Position numbers and translations under genes: made by a program. The notes beneath the pieces were generated by a model that searched no databases, was not told where the DNA came from, and was given only the letters and a program-made list of their open reading frames with translations. A DNA stretch of 31,424 nt from an uncultured bacterium (lineage in GTDB: Bacteria; Pseudomonadota; Alphaproteobacteria; SP197). Below are positions 1 through 9,916 of this stretch, piece after piece (the first letter of the stretch is position 1; every line of letters begins with the position of its first letter). The DNA lies in NCBI GenBank assembly GCA_938014945.1, contig CALLQH010000107.1, forward strand, positions 1 through 31,424, in the 5' to 3' direction.

Positions 1-1172
1 GCCCGCCTCGATTTGGCGGTTGCCCTCGATCAGTTCGCCCCGCTGGGCAGCGAGCTGGCCGGTCATCCGGTTGAAGGCGCGGCTGAGCGAGCCCAGCTCG
101 TCGTTGCTGTTGGAATCGGGCACACGGGCCGTCAGGTCGCCGGCGCGCACCCGCTCGGCCGCGCCGACCAGGGCGCTCACCGGCTGCACCAGCCGCGTGG
201 CAAACAGCAGGGCGAACCAGATGGCAACGAACAGCAGCAGCATGGCCGCAATGACATAGACCAGGGCGAAGGCGATCTGCAGGTCGCTGCGCTTGACCTC
301 GAGAAGCTGGAATTCATCGACCGCGCTGCTCACCCGTGCGGTATGGCCGATGACGATGGGATCGACCAGACGGCCGGCATAGAGGAAGACGCCGGGCACG
401 GAATCCAGCTGCACCAGCGCCCTCACCCGGTCCGAATTGTCGCCGGTGACCATCACGACCTCGCCGCTTGCAGCACGCAGCAGCAGATCCTCGGGAACCT
501 GGTCGAGCGCGAGAGAGAAGCTGAGACTGGTTTTGCCCAGCAGGCGACCGTCGGAGCGGAAGACGATGGCTTCGGAGAGATCGCGCAGGTTCGCCTGACG
601 CTCGAGCACCAGACTGAGGCGGGCGGGGTCGAAGATCAGGCCGGGGCCGTTGTTGTATTCGATGTCGCGGGCCATCGCGAGCACCTGGGCGCGCACGTTG
701 GCGGCGTGTTCGTCGAGGTAGGCCTGGGAAACCGCCGCCGACTCATCGAGCGCCGTCTTCACCCGCTCGCTGAACCAGGCATCGACACCCAGGGTGAAGA
801 AGACTGCCGAGAAGGTGCCGACCAGAATTGCCGGCACGATCGCGGCCAGCGAAAACATCAGCACCAGCCGGGTGTGCAGGCGCGAGCCTGCCGAGCCGCG
901 GCGGCGTTCCGCCCACAGCCCCACCAGCCGGCGCGCAACGATGACGCCCAGCGCCAGCAGCAGCACCAGATCGATGTTGAGAAGGATGATGATGCTCTCG
1001 GCGTCCGGTCCGAAGGGGCCCGAACGGGTGAGCGCGCCGTAGGTGGCAAAGCCCGAGATGGTCGCGGCGACCGCCAGCAAGACGGCAAACTTGCGCGACA
1101 GGCCGCTGCGGCGTGCCCAGATGCGCAGCTGACGCCATCGTCGCTGAATGTCGGCCGTCGGGATTGCCAGGT

Positions 1173-1176
<4 letters not shown>
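1..1176 (-). CDS. ntrY: NtrY nitrogen-regulation sensor kinase, N-terminal part
   Basis: Membrane sensor kinase of the NtrY/NtrX two-component system, which acts beside NtrB/NtrC in alphaproteobacteria. Only the first 392 residues are in the window and the frame stays open to base 1. Reading from the ATG at 1176, hydrophobic segments lie near residues 29-49, 61-82, 104-130 and 301-326. A periplasmic sensing region spans about 131-300, and a HAMP linker about 327-380 contains RLVQPVSALVGAAERV and GDLTARVP. The PAS, histidine and ATPase domains would lie beyond the left edge. The start overlaps the ntrC stop by four bases (ATGA), which indicates translational coupling. The four-segment N-terminus with HAMP and the position after ntrC identify it; NtrX should follow outside the window. 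Confidence 0.9.
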
Positions 1177-2608
<1,432 letters not shown>

Positions 2609-2612
<4 letters not shown>

Positions 2613-3733
2613 CGGCTCTCTCCCGTGGGCGCAAGAGGCAGGGCAATGCGGAATTCGGTCCGGCCGGGTTCGCTGTCGACCATGATGACGCCGCCGTGGT
2701 CGTCGACGATCTTGGCGACCAGGGCGAGGCCCAGGCCGGAGCTGGTCTCCTTGCCAGATACGAAGGGCTCGAAGACATGGCCGACCATGCTGGCGGGAAT
2801 GCCGGGGCCGTCGTCTGTGACACTGAGGACCAGCGGCAGGGCCTGGCGCGGCCCACCGGAACGCGGCGCCAGGCGCAGCCCGCCGTCATAGGCCGTGGCA
2901 ATGCGGATCGTGCCCCCCTGCCCGGTCGCCTCCGCTGCATTCTTCACGAGGTTCAGCAGCACCTGGACCAGAGCATCGCGGTTGCCGAGCACCGGCGGCA
3001 GCGAGGGATCGAAGGCCTCGATGATGGTCGCGCCCCTGGCGACCCCGGCGCGGGACAGGCGGATGACGTGGTCGATCACCTCGTGGATGTTGAGGATGCG
3101 GCGCGGCATGGGATGGCGGTCGGAAAAGGCCTCCATGCGGTCGAGCAGCGCACAGATGCGGTCGACCTCGTCGGCGATCAGGCGGGCGAGTTCCTTGTCG
3201 TCGTCTGCGGCGGCAGCTTCCAGCAGTTGTGCCGCCCCGCGGATGCCCGAGAGCGGGTTTTTCACCTCATGGGCAAGCGTGGCGGCCAGCCCCGCAAGAG
3301 AACGGGCGGTGCCGCGGCTCTGAAGCTGGCTTTCCAGCCGGTCGCCCAGGGCGCGCTCGCGCAGGGCGATGAGCACGTTGCCGGGCCGCTCGACATCGGG
3401 GGTTGCCTCGACATCGTAAACCGCGTCGGTCATCGGCGGGCGCCCGGCGATGCGCATGTGGCGGCCACGGACCACAGCGCCGGCGTCGCGTGCCGCCATC
3501 ACCAGACCGGCCAGCGCGGAATCGGGGCCAAGCTGGGTTTCGAGGGAAACGCCGATCATGTGACGCCGGCCGACGGCGAAGGTCTGCTCGGCAGCACCGT
3601 TAAGCCAGATCACGCAATCGTCGCCGTCGACCACGAAGACGGGATCGGGCAGCAGTTCCAGCAGGGCCTCGGGGTCGGGCGTGCTGGCGTCCCTGGCCGG
3701 GCCGTCCTCGCTGAGGCGGCGCAGGACGTTCAT
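2609..3733 (-). CDS. ntrB: NtrB (GlnL) nitrogen-regulation histidine kinase
   Basis: Cytoplasmic kinase/phosphatase that controls NtrC and is itself controlled by PII protein. The N-terminal PAS-like domain (about 25-125) includes LPDPVFVVDGDD. The phospho-acceptor is His155 in LAHEVKNPLSGIRGAAQLLE. The N box is LVKNAAEA (Asn265), G1 is DDGPGIP (308-313) and G2 is SGLGLALV (332-339). No membrane segment is present, as expected for the family. The 374-residue length is typical. The ATG at 3733 overlaps the dusB stop by four bases, so ntrB is translated from the dusB message. This dusB (nifR3)-ntrB-ntrC order is a classic alphaproteobacterial arrangement. Confidence 0.96.
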
Positions 3734-4719
3734 GCCGCCACCGCCAGATCACGGGCCTCGTCGAAAGCATGAGCGATGGCGTCGCGCGCCTTGTCGGGGT
3801 CGGTCTCGCTGTTGATGCGGGCGCGCGCCGTTTTTTCGTTGGCCAACCCCTCGACATACCAGGCGAAATGCTTGCGGAAACAGCGCACGCCCAGTTCGAT
3901 GCCATGGTGATCGATCATGGCCTCGAAGTGTTCCAGGGCGACCCTGCGCCGCATGGCAAGATCGGGTTCCGCCTCGGCCTCACCGCCGGCGAGCCGGCGG
4001 GCGATCTGGCCGGGAAGCCAGGGCTTGCCCTGGCAGGCCCGCCCGATCATCACGGCATCGGCGCCCGAGCGCGTCAGCGCCTCGCGGGCATCCTCCGCGG
4101 TGGCGATATCGCCGTTGACCACCAGCGGCAGGTCGATGGACTCGCGCACGGCGGCGACCGCCGACCAGTCCGCCTGCCCCTTGTAGAACTGGCAGCGGGT
4201 GCGGCCATGGACCGTCACCATGGTGACGCCAAGGTCGGCGGCGATGCGGGCAAGCTCGGGAGCATTGCGGTTGGTATCGTCCCAGCCCAGCCGCATCTTC
4301 AGGGTAACCGGCACGGATACCGCAGCCACGGTCGCAGCGATCAGACGGGCGGCAAGGCCGAGGTCGAGCATCAGCGCCGAACCCGCATAGCCGTTGCAGA
4401 CCTTCTTGGCCGGGCAGCCCATGTTGATGTCGATGATCTGGGCGCCCAGATCCTGCGCCAGCTTTGCGGCCTCGCCGAGAGATGTCGCCTCGTTGCCGGC
4501 AAGCTGAATGGCGACCGGGGCCTCGTCGTCGGCGTATTGCACGCGCCGCAGGCCCTCGCGGGAGCCGGAAAGCAGCTCCTGTCCCACGACCATCTCGGAG
4601 ACCACCAGTCCCGCGCCCAGGCGGCGCGCAATGCGCCGGAACGCCATGTCGGTGATGCCCGACATGGGCGCCAGAAGCACCGGATTCTCCAGCGCGATGG
4701 GGCCGATGGTAATGGTCAT
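3730..4719 (-). CDS. dusB: DusB (NifR3) tRNA-dihydrouridine synthase
   Basis: FMN- and NADPH-dependent enzyme that reduces uridines in the tRNA D-loop. The N-terminal FMN/substrate segment reads ENPVLLAPMSGITDMAFRR. The active-site region is DINMGCPAKKVCNGYAGSAL, with the presumed catalytic Cys102 in GCP. The phosphate-binding end of the TIM barrel is seen in GADAVMIGRACQGKPW (near residue 230). The 329-residue length matches DusB. A second cysteine, Cys108, sits close to the catalytic one; it is not needed by the family. The gene is the first of the dusB-ntrBC-ntrY operon, and a promoter-like pair lies about 40 bases upstream. Historically this gene was named nifR3 because of its linkage to ntrBC. 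Confidence 0.95.
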   Translation of the reverse strand: MTITIGPIALENPVLLAPMSGITDMAFRRIARRLGAGLVVSEMVVGQELLSGSREGLRRVQYADDEAPVAIQLAGNEATSLGEAAKLAQDLGAQIIDINMGCPAKKVCNGYAGSALMLDLGLAARLIAATVAAVSVPVTLKMRLGWDDTNRNAPELARIAADLGVTMVTVHGRTRCQFYKGQADWSAVAAVRESIDLPLVVNGDIATAEDAREALTRSGADAVMIGRACQGKPWLPGQIARRLAGGEAEAEPDLAMRRRVALEHFEAMIDHHGIELGVRCFRKHFAWYVEGLANEKTARARINSETDPDKARDAIAHAFDEARDLAVAA

Positions 4720-4759
4720 TTTTTAGGCAGTTGACCGTGTTGCCTGAAATTTGTGCAAT

Positions 4760-4788
4760 GTTATACGTCCGGTGCACCCCGGACGCAA
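4760..4788 (-). promoter_or_regulatory. Candidate sigma-70 promoter of the dusB-ntrBC-ntrY operon
   Basis: On the minus strand, TTGCGT (4783-4788) is separated by exactly 17 bases from TATAAC (4760-4765). The -10 box matches five of six consensus bases. It would start transcription near 4753 and give a leader of roughly 34 bases before the dusB ATG. This is sequence inference only. Confidence 0.5.
4766..4785. repeat. Perfect 7-base dyad inside the dusB promoter
   Basis: CGTCCGG (4766-4772) and CCGGACG (4779-4785) are perfect inverted arms around a 6-base TGCACC. The dyad fills the spacer between the predicted -35 and -10 boxes and touches the -35. The centre contains the palindrome GGTGCACC, which resembles an NtrC half-site core (TGCACC/GGTGCA), but the full NtrC spacing is not present. 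It could be an operator or simply a hairpin downstream of the minus-strand gene that ends at 4794; no T-run follows it. Confidence 0.45.
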
Positions 4789-4793
4789 CGGTC

Positions 4794-5594
4794 TCAGGCC
4801 ATCACCACGTCGGTAACGAACTTGACCCCCGGATAGGCCAGCGTCAGCAGCAGGTAGCCGATCAGCACGATCCGCGCGGCGCGACGGCCACGCATGCCCC
4901 ACAAAGCACGGGCCAGCAGCAGGGCCCCGATCACCACGAAGGCCGCCAGAGTCAGCACCGTCTTGTGGTTCATCTCCACGAGACTGCCGTCCAGGGCGTA
5001 CTGCGCACCCATGCCGGTAACGATGCCGGCTGCAAGCACCACCTCGCTGGCGGCCAGAAGGCGGTATTCCATGACTTCGGCATCGGCGAGCGGCGGCAGG
5101 GAACGGCTGATCCTGTTGGGTGCGCGGCGCTTGAGCGCCCTCTCCTGCAGCACCACGGCAGCGCCCGCCACGGCGGCCAGCGTCAGCAGGACATAGGTGC
5201 CGACCGAAAGGAGCACATGGATGCCGAGCCAGGCCATGGATTCGCCCGGCGGCACCGGGATTTCCCGCGCCTGGCTCCAGACCACCGCGATGGCGCCCAG
5301 CAGCATCAGATAGGGCAGCAGCAGGCCGGAAAGCCGCCACGCCTGGGCATCCAGCATGGCAAACAGCATGAAGGCCAGCAGGGTCGCGGCAATGGTGAGC
5401 CACAGGGCGGTTGCGAAACCGGTGCTCCAGTGCGGCTCGATCTGCATCGTCGCCCAGGCGAGCGCGGCCAGCGTGGCAAGGCCGAGGCTGCCCCAGAACA
5501 GGCCGTCGCGTTCGCTGTTTGCGCGCCAGGGCACGACAGTGGCCGGAAGCAGCAACGCCAGGACGAGGATATGAGGCAGGATGGAAGCGTTCAT
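4794..5594 (-). CDS. CcsA/HemX-like membrane protein (YpjD family)
   Basis: Integral inner-membrane protein of the cytochrome c assembly (CcsA/CcmC/HemX) superfamily, closest in appearance to the YpjD group. The 266 residues contain about eight hydrophobic segments. Recognisable family features are the conserved histidine in WLGIHVLLSVGTYVLLTLAA, the motif NHKTVLTLAAFVV and the C-terminal RAARIVLIGYLLLTLAY ending near GVKFV. YpjD proteins have no settled biochemical role; heme handling is suggested only by the superfamily. It stands alone between dusB (74 bases downstream) and the divergent ispDF. The ATG at 5594 gives a first hydrophobic helix directly at the N-terminus, as usual in the family. 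Confidence 0.78.
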   Translation of the reverse strand: MNASILPHILVLALLLPATVVPWRANSERDGLFWGSLGLATLAALAWATMQIEPHWSTGFATALWLTIAATLLAFMLFAMLDAQAWRLSGLLLPYLMLLGAIAVVWSQAREIPVPPGESMAWLGIHVLLSVGTYVLLTLAAVAGAAVVLQERALKRRAPNRISRSLPPLADAEVMEYRLLAASEVVLAAGIVTGMGAQYALDGSLVEMNHKTVLTLAAFVVIGALLLARALWGMRGRRAARIVLIGYLLLTLAYPGVKFVTDVVMA

Positions 5595-5685
5595 GGCGCG
5601 CTTTTAGCACGGCTGAGGCGGCTTTCCATCGACGCGAGAGGGTCTCTTGTCTAGCCTTGCGCACCATTTGGAAGACAGGGGCGCC

Positions 5686-6840
5686 ATGGCCGATACCGCC
5701 GTCGTCATCGTCGCTGCCGGCAAGGGCGAGCGGGCCGGAGGCGGCGTGCCCAAGCAGTACCGCGAGATCGCCGGGCGCCCCCTGCTCGCCTGGACGCTGG
5801 CGCCGTTTCTCCGGCACGCGCGTGTCGGCGCGGTGCAGGTCGTCATCGACCCCACCCAGTCCGAACTCTTCGCCGCCGCGACGGCTGGCATGCACCTGCC
5901 CGCTCCGGTTCCCGGCGGCGGCGATCGCCAGGGTTCGGTGCTGGCCGGGCTGGAGGCGCTGGCCGCGCATCGGCCCGACAAGGTGATGATCCACGATGCC
6001 GCCCGCCCCTTCGTGACCTCGCCCTTGATCGATCGCCTGCTGGCGGCACTCGATGGCGGCGCTGCAGGAGCGATCCCGGCCGTTGCCATCACCGACACGG
6101 TGAAGCGTTGCCGCAACGGCGCGATCGTCGAAACCCTCGACCGCAGCGAACTGGCCCGCGCCCAGACGCCGCAGACCTTCCGCTACAACGACATCCTGGA
6201 TGCCCATCGCGCCGCCGTCGGCAAGGCGCTGACCGACGATGCAGCGGTCGCCGAGGCGGCGGGCATGAAGGTTGCCGCCGTGGCAGGCGATGAAGGCAAC
6301 ATCAAGATCACCAGCGCCGAGGACATTCTCGCCGCGGAAGCGCGTCTGGGAAGGCGAGAGATGCGCGTGGGCAGCGGCTTCGATGTGCATGCCTTCTGCC
6401 CCGGCGATCACGTCATGCTGTGCGGCATCGCCGTTCCCCACGATTCCGGGCTGGCCGGCGACAGCGATGCCGATGTCGGCTTGCATGTTCTGGTCGATGC
6501 CATGCTGGGGGCGCTGGGCGAAGGCGACCTCGGGCGCCACTTCCCGCCTGGCGATCCGCAATGGAAGGGACGCGCCTCGGCCGACCTGGTGGCCGTGGCG
6601 GTTGATCTGATGCGGCAGCGCGGTGCACGTCTGGTCCACGCCGATCTCACCATCATCTGCGAGCGGCCGCGTCTTGCACGCCATCAGCCGGCGATGCGGG
6701 AGAACGTCGCGGGACTTCTGGGCGTTCCCACGGGGCGGGTCAACGTCAAGGTCACCTCGACCGACGGTCTGGGCTTCACAGGGCGCGGCGAAGGCATTGC
6801 CGGCCAGGCCACCGTCACCCTGGAGGTGCCATGCGCGTAA
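5686..6840 (+). CDS. ispDF: IspDF bifunctional MEP-pathway enzyme
   Basis: Fused enzyme of the non-mevalonate isoprenoid pathway. IspD (about residues 1-222) makes CDP-methylerythritol; IspF (about 225-384) cyclises the phosphorylated product to MEcPP. IspD signatures are VIVAAGKGERAGGGVPKQY, IHDAARPFV, ITDTVKR and RAQTPQTFR. IspF signatures are the metal ligands in GSGFDVHAF, the third metal histidine in DADVGLHVLVDAMLGA, GEGDLGRHFPPGDP and STDGLGFTGRGEGIAGQA. I chose the ATG at 5686, preceded by a purine-rich GAAGACAGGGG, over an in-frame TTG at 5647, giving 384 residues. The fusion is common in alphaproteobacteria. It overlaps pgpA by ten bases. Confidence 0.96.
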   Translation: MADTAVVIVAAGKGERAGGGVPKQYREIAGRPLLAWTLAPFLRHARVGAVQVVIDPTQSELFAAATAGMHLPAPVPGGGDRQGSVLAGLEALAAHRPDKVMIHDAARPFVTSPLIDRLLAALDGGAAGAIPAVAITDTVKRCRNGAIVETLDRSELARAQTPQTFRYNDILDAHRAAVGKALTDDAAVAEAAGMKVAAVAGDEGNIKITSAEDILAAEARLGRREMRVGSGFDVHAFCPGDHVMLCGIAVPHDSGLAGDSDADVGLHVLVDAMLGALGEGDLGRHFPPGDPQWKGRASADLVAVAVDLMRQRGARLVHADLTIICERPRLARHQPAMRENVAGLLGVPTGRVNVKVTSTDGLGFTGRGEGIAGQATVTLEVPCA

Positions 6841-7340
6841 AGGGCCCGGTGCCCCTGCCCCGCGGTGTCCGCGACGACGCCCTGGAAACCATCATCGCCA
6901 CCTGGTTCGGCGTCGGCATCTGCGGACGGGCTCCGGGCACCTGGGGCACCATCGCCGCGCTGCCGGTCGGTTTCGTCGCGGTCTGGCTGGGCGGTCCGAT
7001 CTTCCTGGCGCTGGTCGCCATCGCCATCCTGGTCGCCGGCATCTGGGCCAGCGAACGGCTCGTGGCGAAGATCGACCGCGAGGTCCACCACGACCTGCCG
7101 ATCATCGTCGTCGACGAGGTGGCGGGCATGCTGATCGCTCTCATTCCGGCGGGCTTCTCGCCGGTGCTGTGGGTGCTGGCATTCCTGCTGTTCCGCGTCC
7201 TCGATATCTGGAAGCCCTGGCCGATCCGGCCCATCGACCGCCATGTGAAGGGCGGCCTGGGCATCATGATCGACGACATCGCGGCGGGGCTGATCGCGGC
7301 CGCGGTGCTCTATTTCGTCGCACCGTTCCTGGGGCTGTGA
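6831..7340 (+). CDS. pgpA: PgpA phosphatidylglycerophosphatase A
   Basis: Membrane phosphatase that removes the terminal phosphate from phosphatidylglycerophosphate to yield phosphatidylglycerol. The N-terminal signature FGVGICGRAPGTWGT and the acidic motif IIVVDEVAGMLIAL are clear, and the C-terminal region DRHVKGGLGIMIDDIAAGL is typical. Hydrophobic helices lie around residues 43-76, 97-122 and 147-168. The 169-residue length is normal. The start at 6831 lies inside the end of ispDF, and the stop is shared with the start of the next gene in TGATG. The three genes are therefore almost certainly one transcript. Confidence 0.93.
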   Translation: MRVKGPVPLPRGVRDDALETIIATWFGVGICGRAPGTWGTIAALPVGFVAVWLGGPIFLALVAIAILVAGIWASERLVAKIDREVHHDLPIIVVDEVAGMLIALIPAGFSPVLWVLAFLLFRVLDIWKPWPIRPIDRHVKGGLGIMIDDIAAGLIAAAVLYFVAPFLGL

Positions 7341-7843
7341 TGTTCGATCCCGAGATCCGCGACCTTGCCGAACGTGTCCTGGCGGCCTGCCGCGAGCGGC
7401 GCATCATGCTGGTGACAGCGGAATCATGCACCGGAGGGCTGATCGCGGGCGCGCTCACCGCCGTTCCCGGCTCCTCCGATGTCGTGGACCGTGGCTTCGT
7501 CACCTATTCCTACAGCGCCAAGACCGAGCTGCTGGGCGTGCCCGAAGCCATGATCGTGGAGCGCGGCGCGGTGAGCGCCGAGGTTGCCCGCGCCATGGTC
7601 GATGGCGCGCTGGGCGGCCGTAACGACCGTCTGGCGGTCGCGGTGACCGGGGTCGCCGGCCCCGGCAGCGACAGCCAGGAGAAGCCCGCAGGCCTCGTCC
7701 ACATGGCCGTGGGTGATCGCGGGCGCATGCTGCACCGGGAGAAGCGCTACGGCGATATCGGACGCGACAAGGTGCGCCGCGAGACCGTGGCCGATGCCCT
7801 GCGCCTGATCCTGGAATGGTCCGGCGAGACCGCGCTCGCCTGA
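7340..7843 (+). CDS. pncC: PncC nicotinamide-nucleotide amidase (CinA C-terminal type)
   Basis: Stand-alone CinA C-terminal domain protein; this family deamidates NMN to nicotinate mononucleotide in NAD salvage. Characteristic motifs are TAESCTGGLIAGALTAVPGS near the N-terminus, the GFVTYSYSAKTELLGV segment, VSAEVARAMVDGAL, and AVTGVAGPGSDSQEKPAGLV. The length of 167 residues fits PncC rather than full CinA, which has an extra molybdopterin-binding-like domain. The frame stays open far upstream, but that extension is out of frame with ispDF and pgpA and is antisense-free shadow. The ATG at 7340 overlaps the pgpA stop by one base. It converges with the DUF1989 gene, with only six bases between their stops. 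Confidence 0.9.
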   Translation: MFDPEIRDLAERVLAACRERRIMLVTAESCTGGLIAGALTAVPGSSDVVDRGFVTYSYSAKTELLGVPEAMIVERGAVSAEVARAMVDGALGGRNDRLAVAVTGVAGPGSDSQEKPAGLVHMAVGDRGRMLHREKRYGDIGRDKVRRETVADALRLILEWSGETALA

Positions 7844-7849
7844 GCCGTT

Positions 7850-8449
7850 TCAGCGCTTGCGGATTTCCAGGCGCATGGGCGTGGAGGCACCGCCGTTGAT
7901 CCGCTCGGAGGAACAGGCGGTGACGATGACGACACAGTTCATTTCCGCCTTCAGCTCCACATAGTCGCCCGGCGCCGTCATCGTGACGCCGACGAAGAAG
8001 GTGCCGTCGGGCTTGGGCGGCGTGTTCTGGAAGATGTTCACGGGATCGGGCTGGTTGACGTGTTCGATGCCCGCTCGTTTTGCGGCGGCGTAGTAGTTGT
8101 CGCGGCAGTTGGGATGGCCCTTGCCCTTGCCGCGCCGCTCGAACCACGGCGCGTTGCACGAGGCATAGGCCATGTCGTGGTAGCCCGGCGAGGTATCCTT
8201 CCGGAAGGTCAGGATCGGCCGGTCGCGCGTAGTGAAGAAGCTCTCGCCGATGCGCGGAAACATGTTGCCGTTGATGAGGCGTGTCACCGACGTCGAGAGA
8301 TATTCGGAATGGTCCTTCGGGTTGACCGCGAAGAGGTCCCCCACCTGGCAACCCTCGATATCGGTCAGGCGGATGACGTCGCCCTTCCTGGCCAGAACGA
8401 AGCCGTTCCCGTAACCGGGAATCTCCACAACACCGGAAGCCTTCGCCAT
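7850..8449 (-). CDS. DUF1989 protein (urea carboxylase-associated family)
   Basis: Member of DUF1989. Some family members are subunits of carboxyguanidine deiminase or sit beside urea/guanidine carboxylases. Family landmarks are IEGCQVGDLFAVNP (31-44), TRDRPILTFRKDTSPGYHD (74-92), ASCNAPWF (96-103), HPNCRDNY (112-119), NIFQNT (138-143) and PGDYVELKAEMNCVVIVTACS (160-180). His91, Cys98 and Cys115 are the likely metal ligands, an inference from family conservation. No urea or guanidine carboxylase genes are near, so that role is not supported here. It follows coq10 by 11 bases with a good GGAGGG ribosome site and probably ends the pdh-lip transcript. Its substrate is unknown to me. Confidence 0.85.
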   Translation of the reverse strand: MAKASGVVEIPGYGNGFVLARKGDVIRLTDIEGCQVGDLFAVNPKDHSEYLSTSVTRLINGNMFPRIGESFFTTRDRPILTFRKDTSPGYHDMAYASCNAPWFERRGKGKGHPNCRDNYYAAAKRAGIEHVNQPDPVNIFQNTPPKPDGTFFVGVTMTAPGDYVELKAEMNCVVIVTACSSERINGGASTPMRLEIRKR

Positions 8450-8460
8450 GATGCCCTCCC

Positions 8461-8931
8461 CTAGCTGGTGGGCGCGCGCTCTACCGTGCCGCCGGCACCG
8501 GGGCCGTAGAGTTCACGGGCGCGCGCCTCGAAGGCGCCTACCATGCGCCGCACCGCCTCGTGGAACAACATGCCGATGGCCTTCTGCAGCAGCGCGTTGC
8601 GAAACTCGAAGTCGATGTCGAATTCGATGATGCAGGTGCCGTCGGGTTCGGCACGGAAGAGCCACTGGTTGTGCATCCGCTTGAAGGGGCCTTCGGTGTA
8701 GCTGACGTCCAGCCGATCCGGGCGCTGCAGCTCCACCCTGGAGGTGAAGCGCTCGCGGAACATCTTGAAGCCGATCACCAGATCGGCCCAGAAGACGTCG
8801 CCCTCGCGCTTGCGGATACGCGCGGCCGTGCACCAGGGCAGGAACTCCGGGTAGCGGCCGACATCGGCCACCAGATCGAACATCTGCTCCTGGCTCCAGG
8901 GCAGATGGCGTTCCTCGCGATGGACCGGCAT
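8461..8931 (-). CDS. COQ10-like START-domain ubiquinone-binding protein
   Basis: Small soluble protein of the polyketide cyclase/START superfamily, the COQ10/RatA subgroup. It is thought to bind or chaperone ubiquinone for respiration. The family pattern is visible in MFDLVADVGRYPEFLPWCTA near residue 17, VIGFKMFRERFTSRVEL, the GPFKRMHNQWLF turn, and the C-terminal amphipathic helix QKAIGMLFHEAVRRMVGAFE. Length 156 is typical. The start shares one base with the lipA stop (TGATG). The linkage of lipA and this gene is widespread in alphaproteobacteria. The E. coli relative was named RatA as a toxin, but the COQ10 role fits this context better. Confidence 0.88.
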   Translation of the reverse strand: MPVHREERHLPWSQEQMFDLVADVGRYPEFLPWCTAARIRKREGDVFWADLVIGFKMFRERFTSRVELQRPDRLDVSYTEGPFKRMHNQWLFRAEPDGTCIIEFDIDFEFRNALLQKAIGMLFHEAVRRMVGAFEARARELYGPGAGGTVERAPTS

Positions 8932-9893
8932 CAGACCGCGCCGGCCTTGCGGCGCTCCCGCAGCGTTGCGAAGTCGCGGTCGGCGTGGTGGGAGGAGCGG
9001 GTCAGCGGGCTCGCCGAAACCATCAGGAACCCCTTGGCGTAGGCGAGCTTCTCCAGCTCGGCGAACTCCTCGGGCGTCCAGTAGCGGTCGATGACGTGAT
9101 GGCGCGGCGTGGGCTGCAGGTACTGGCCGATGGTCAGGAAATCGACGCCGGCCTCGCGCAGGTCGTCCATCACCTGCAGCACCTCGTTCTTGCTCTCGCC
9201 CAGGCCGACCATCAGGCCGGACTTGGTGAAGATCTCGGGATCGACCCGCTTGACCGTCCAGAGCAGGTTGAGCGAGGCGAAGTAACGCGAACCCGGACGG
9301 ACCTCGCGGTAGAGCCGCGGCACGGTTTCCAGGTTGTGGTTGAAGACGTCCGGGCGCGCCCGCGCCACGGTCTCGATCGCTTCGGGCTTGCGCAGGAAGT
9401 CGGGTGTGAGGATTTCGACCGTCGTCCCGGGCGCGCGTTCGCGCAGCTTCTCGATACAGGCGACGAAATGGGCCGCACCGCCGTCGGGCAGGTCGTCACG
9501 GTCGACCGAGGTGATGACGACATGGTTGAGGCCCAGGCCCTCGATGGCGCTGGCCAGCCGCTCCGGCTCCTCGGCATCGACAGGACGCGGGCGGCCGGTG
9601 GCGACGTTGCAGAAGGTGCAGCCGCGCGTGCAGATGTCGCCCAGGATCATGACCGTGGCGTGTTTGTCAGCCCAGCACTCCCCGATGTTGGGGCATGCCG
9701 CCTCCTCGCACACGGTGACGAGGCCGTTGTCCTTGATCAGGCGGCGCGTGGCGTGGAACGCCTCGGAGCCGGGCGCCTTGACGCGGATCCATGGCGGCTT
9801 GCGCAGCGACGGCGTCGCCTCGCGCCAGGCCTTTTCGGGATGGCGCGTGCGGGCCTGCGGGCTGGCCGCTTCGATGATCGATACCTTGGTAAT
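8931..9893 (-). CDS. lipA: LipA lipoyl synthase, apparent ATT start
   Basis: Radical-SAM enzyme that inserts two sulfurs into protein-bound octanoyl groups, supplying lipoate to PDH E2. Counting from the proposed start, Cys62, Cys67 and Cys73 form the auxiliary cluster motif CX4CX5C, and Cys88, Cys92 and Cys95 form the radical-SAM CX3CX2C motif. Other family blocks are KPPWIRVKAPG (32-42), TSVDRDDLPDGG, and a C-terminal RSSHHA. Between the lpdA stop and the conserved N-terminal block there is no in-frame ATG, GTG or TTG. The first plausible initiator is ATT at 9891-9893, giving 320 residues, which suits the family. A CTG about 29 codons later is a less likely alternative because it would remove the HPEKA region. 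Stop overlaps the next gene. Confidence 0.9.
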   Translation of the reverse strand: MTKVSIIEAASPQARTRHPEKAWREATPSLRKPPWIRVKAPGSEAFHATRRLIKDNGLVTVCEEAACPNIGECWADKHATVMILGDICTRGCTFCNVATGRPRPVDAEEPERLASAIEGLGLNHVVITSVDRDDLPDGGAAHFVACIEKLRERAPGTTVEILTPDFLRKPEAIETVARARPDVFNHNLETVPRLYREVRPGSRYFASLNLLWTVKRVDPEIFTKSGLMVGLGESKNEVLQVMDDLREAGVDFLTIGQYLQPTPRHHVIDRYWTPEEFAELEKLAYAKGFLMVSASPLTRSSHHADRDFATLRERRKAGAV

Positions 9894-9916
9894 GACCGTG
9901 TTTCCCGTTGCTGGCC

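Noticed and set aside
4723..6684. A 653-codon minus-strand open frame across ypjD and ispDF
   Set aside because: It runs antisense to ispDF and out of frame through the YpjD-like gene. Its translation has no recognisable domain and is typical of GC-rich shadow frames.
8461..8931. A RatA-type toxin reading of the START-domain gene
   Set aside because: The lipA-linked copy fits the COQ10 ubiquinone-binding group, and no RatB-like partner is adjacent.
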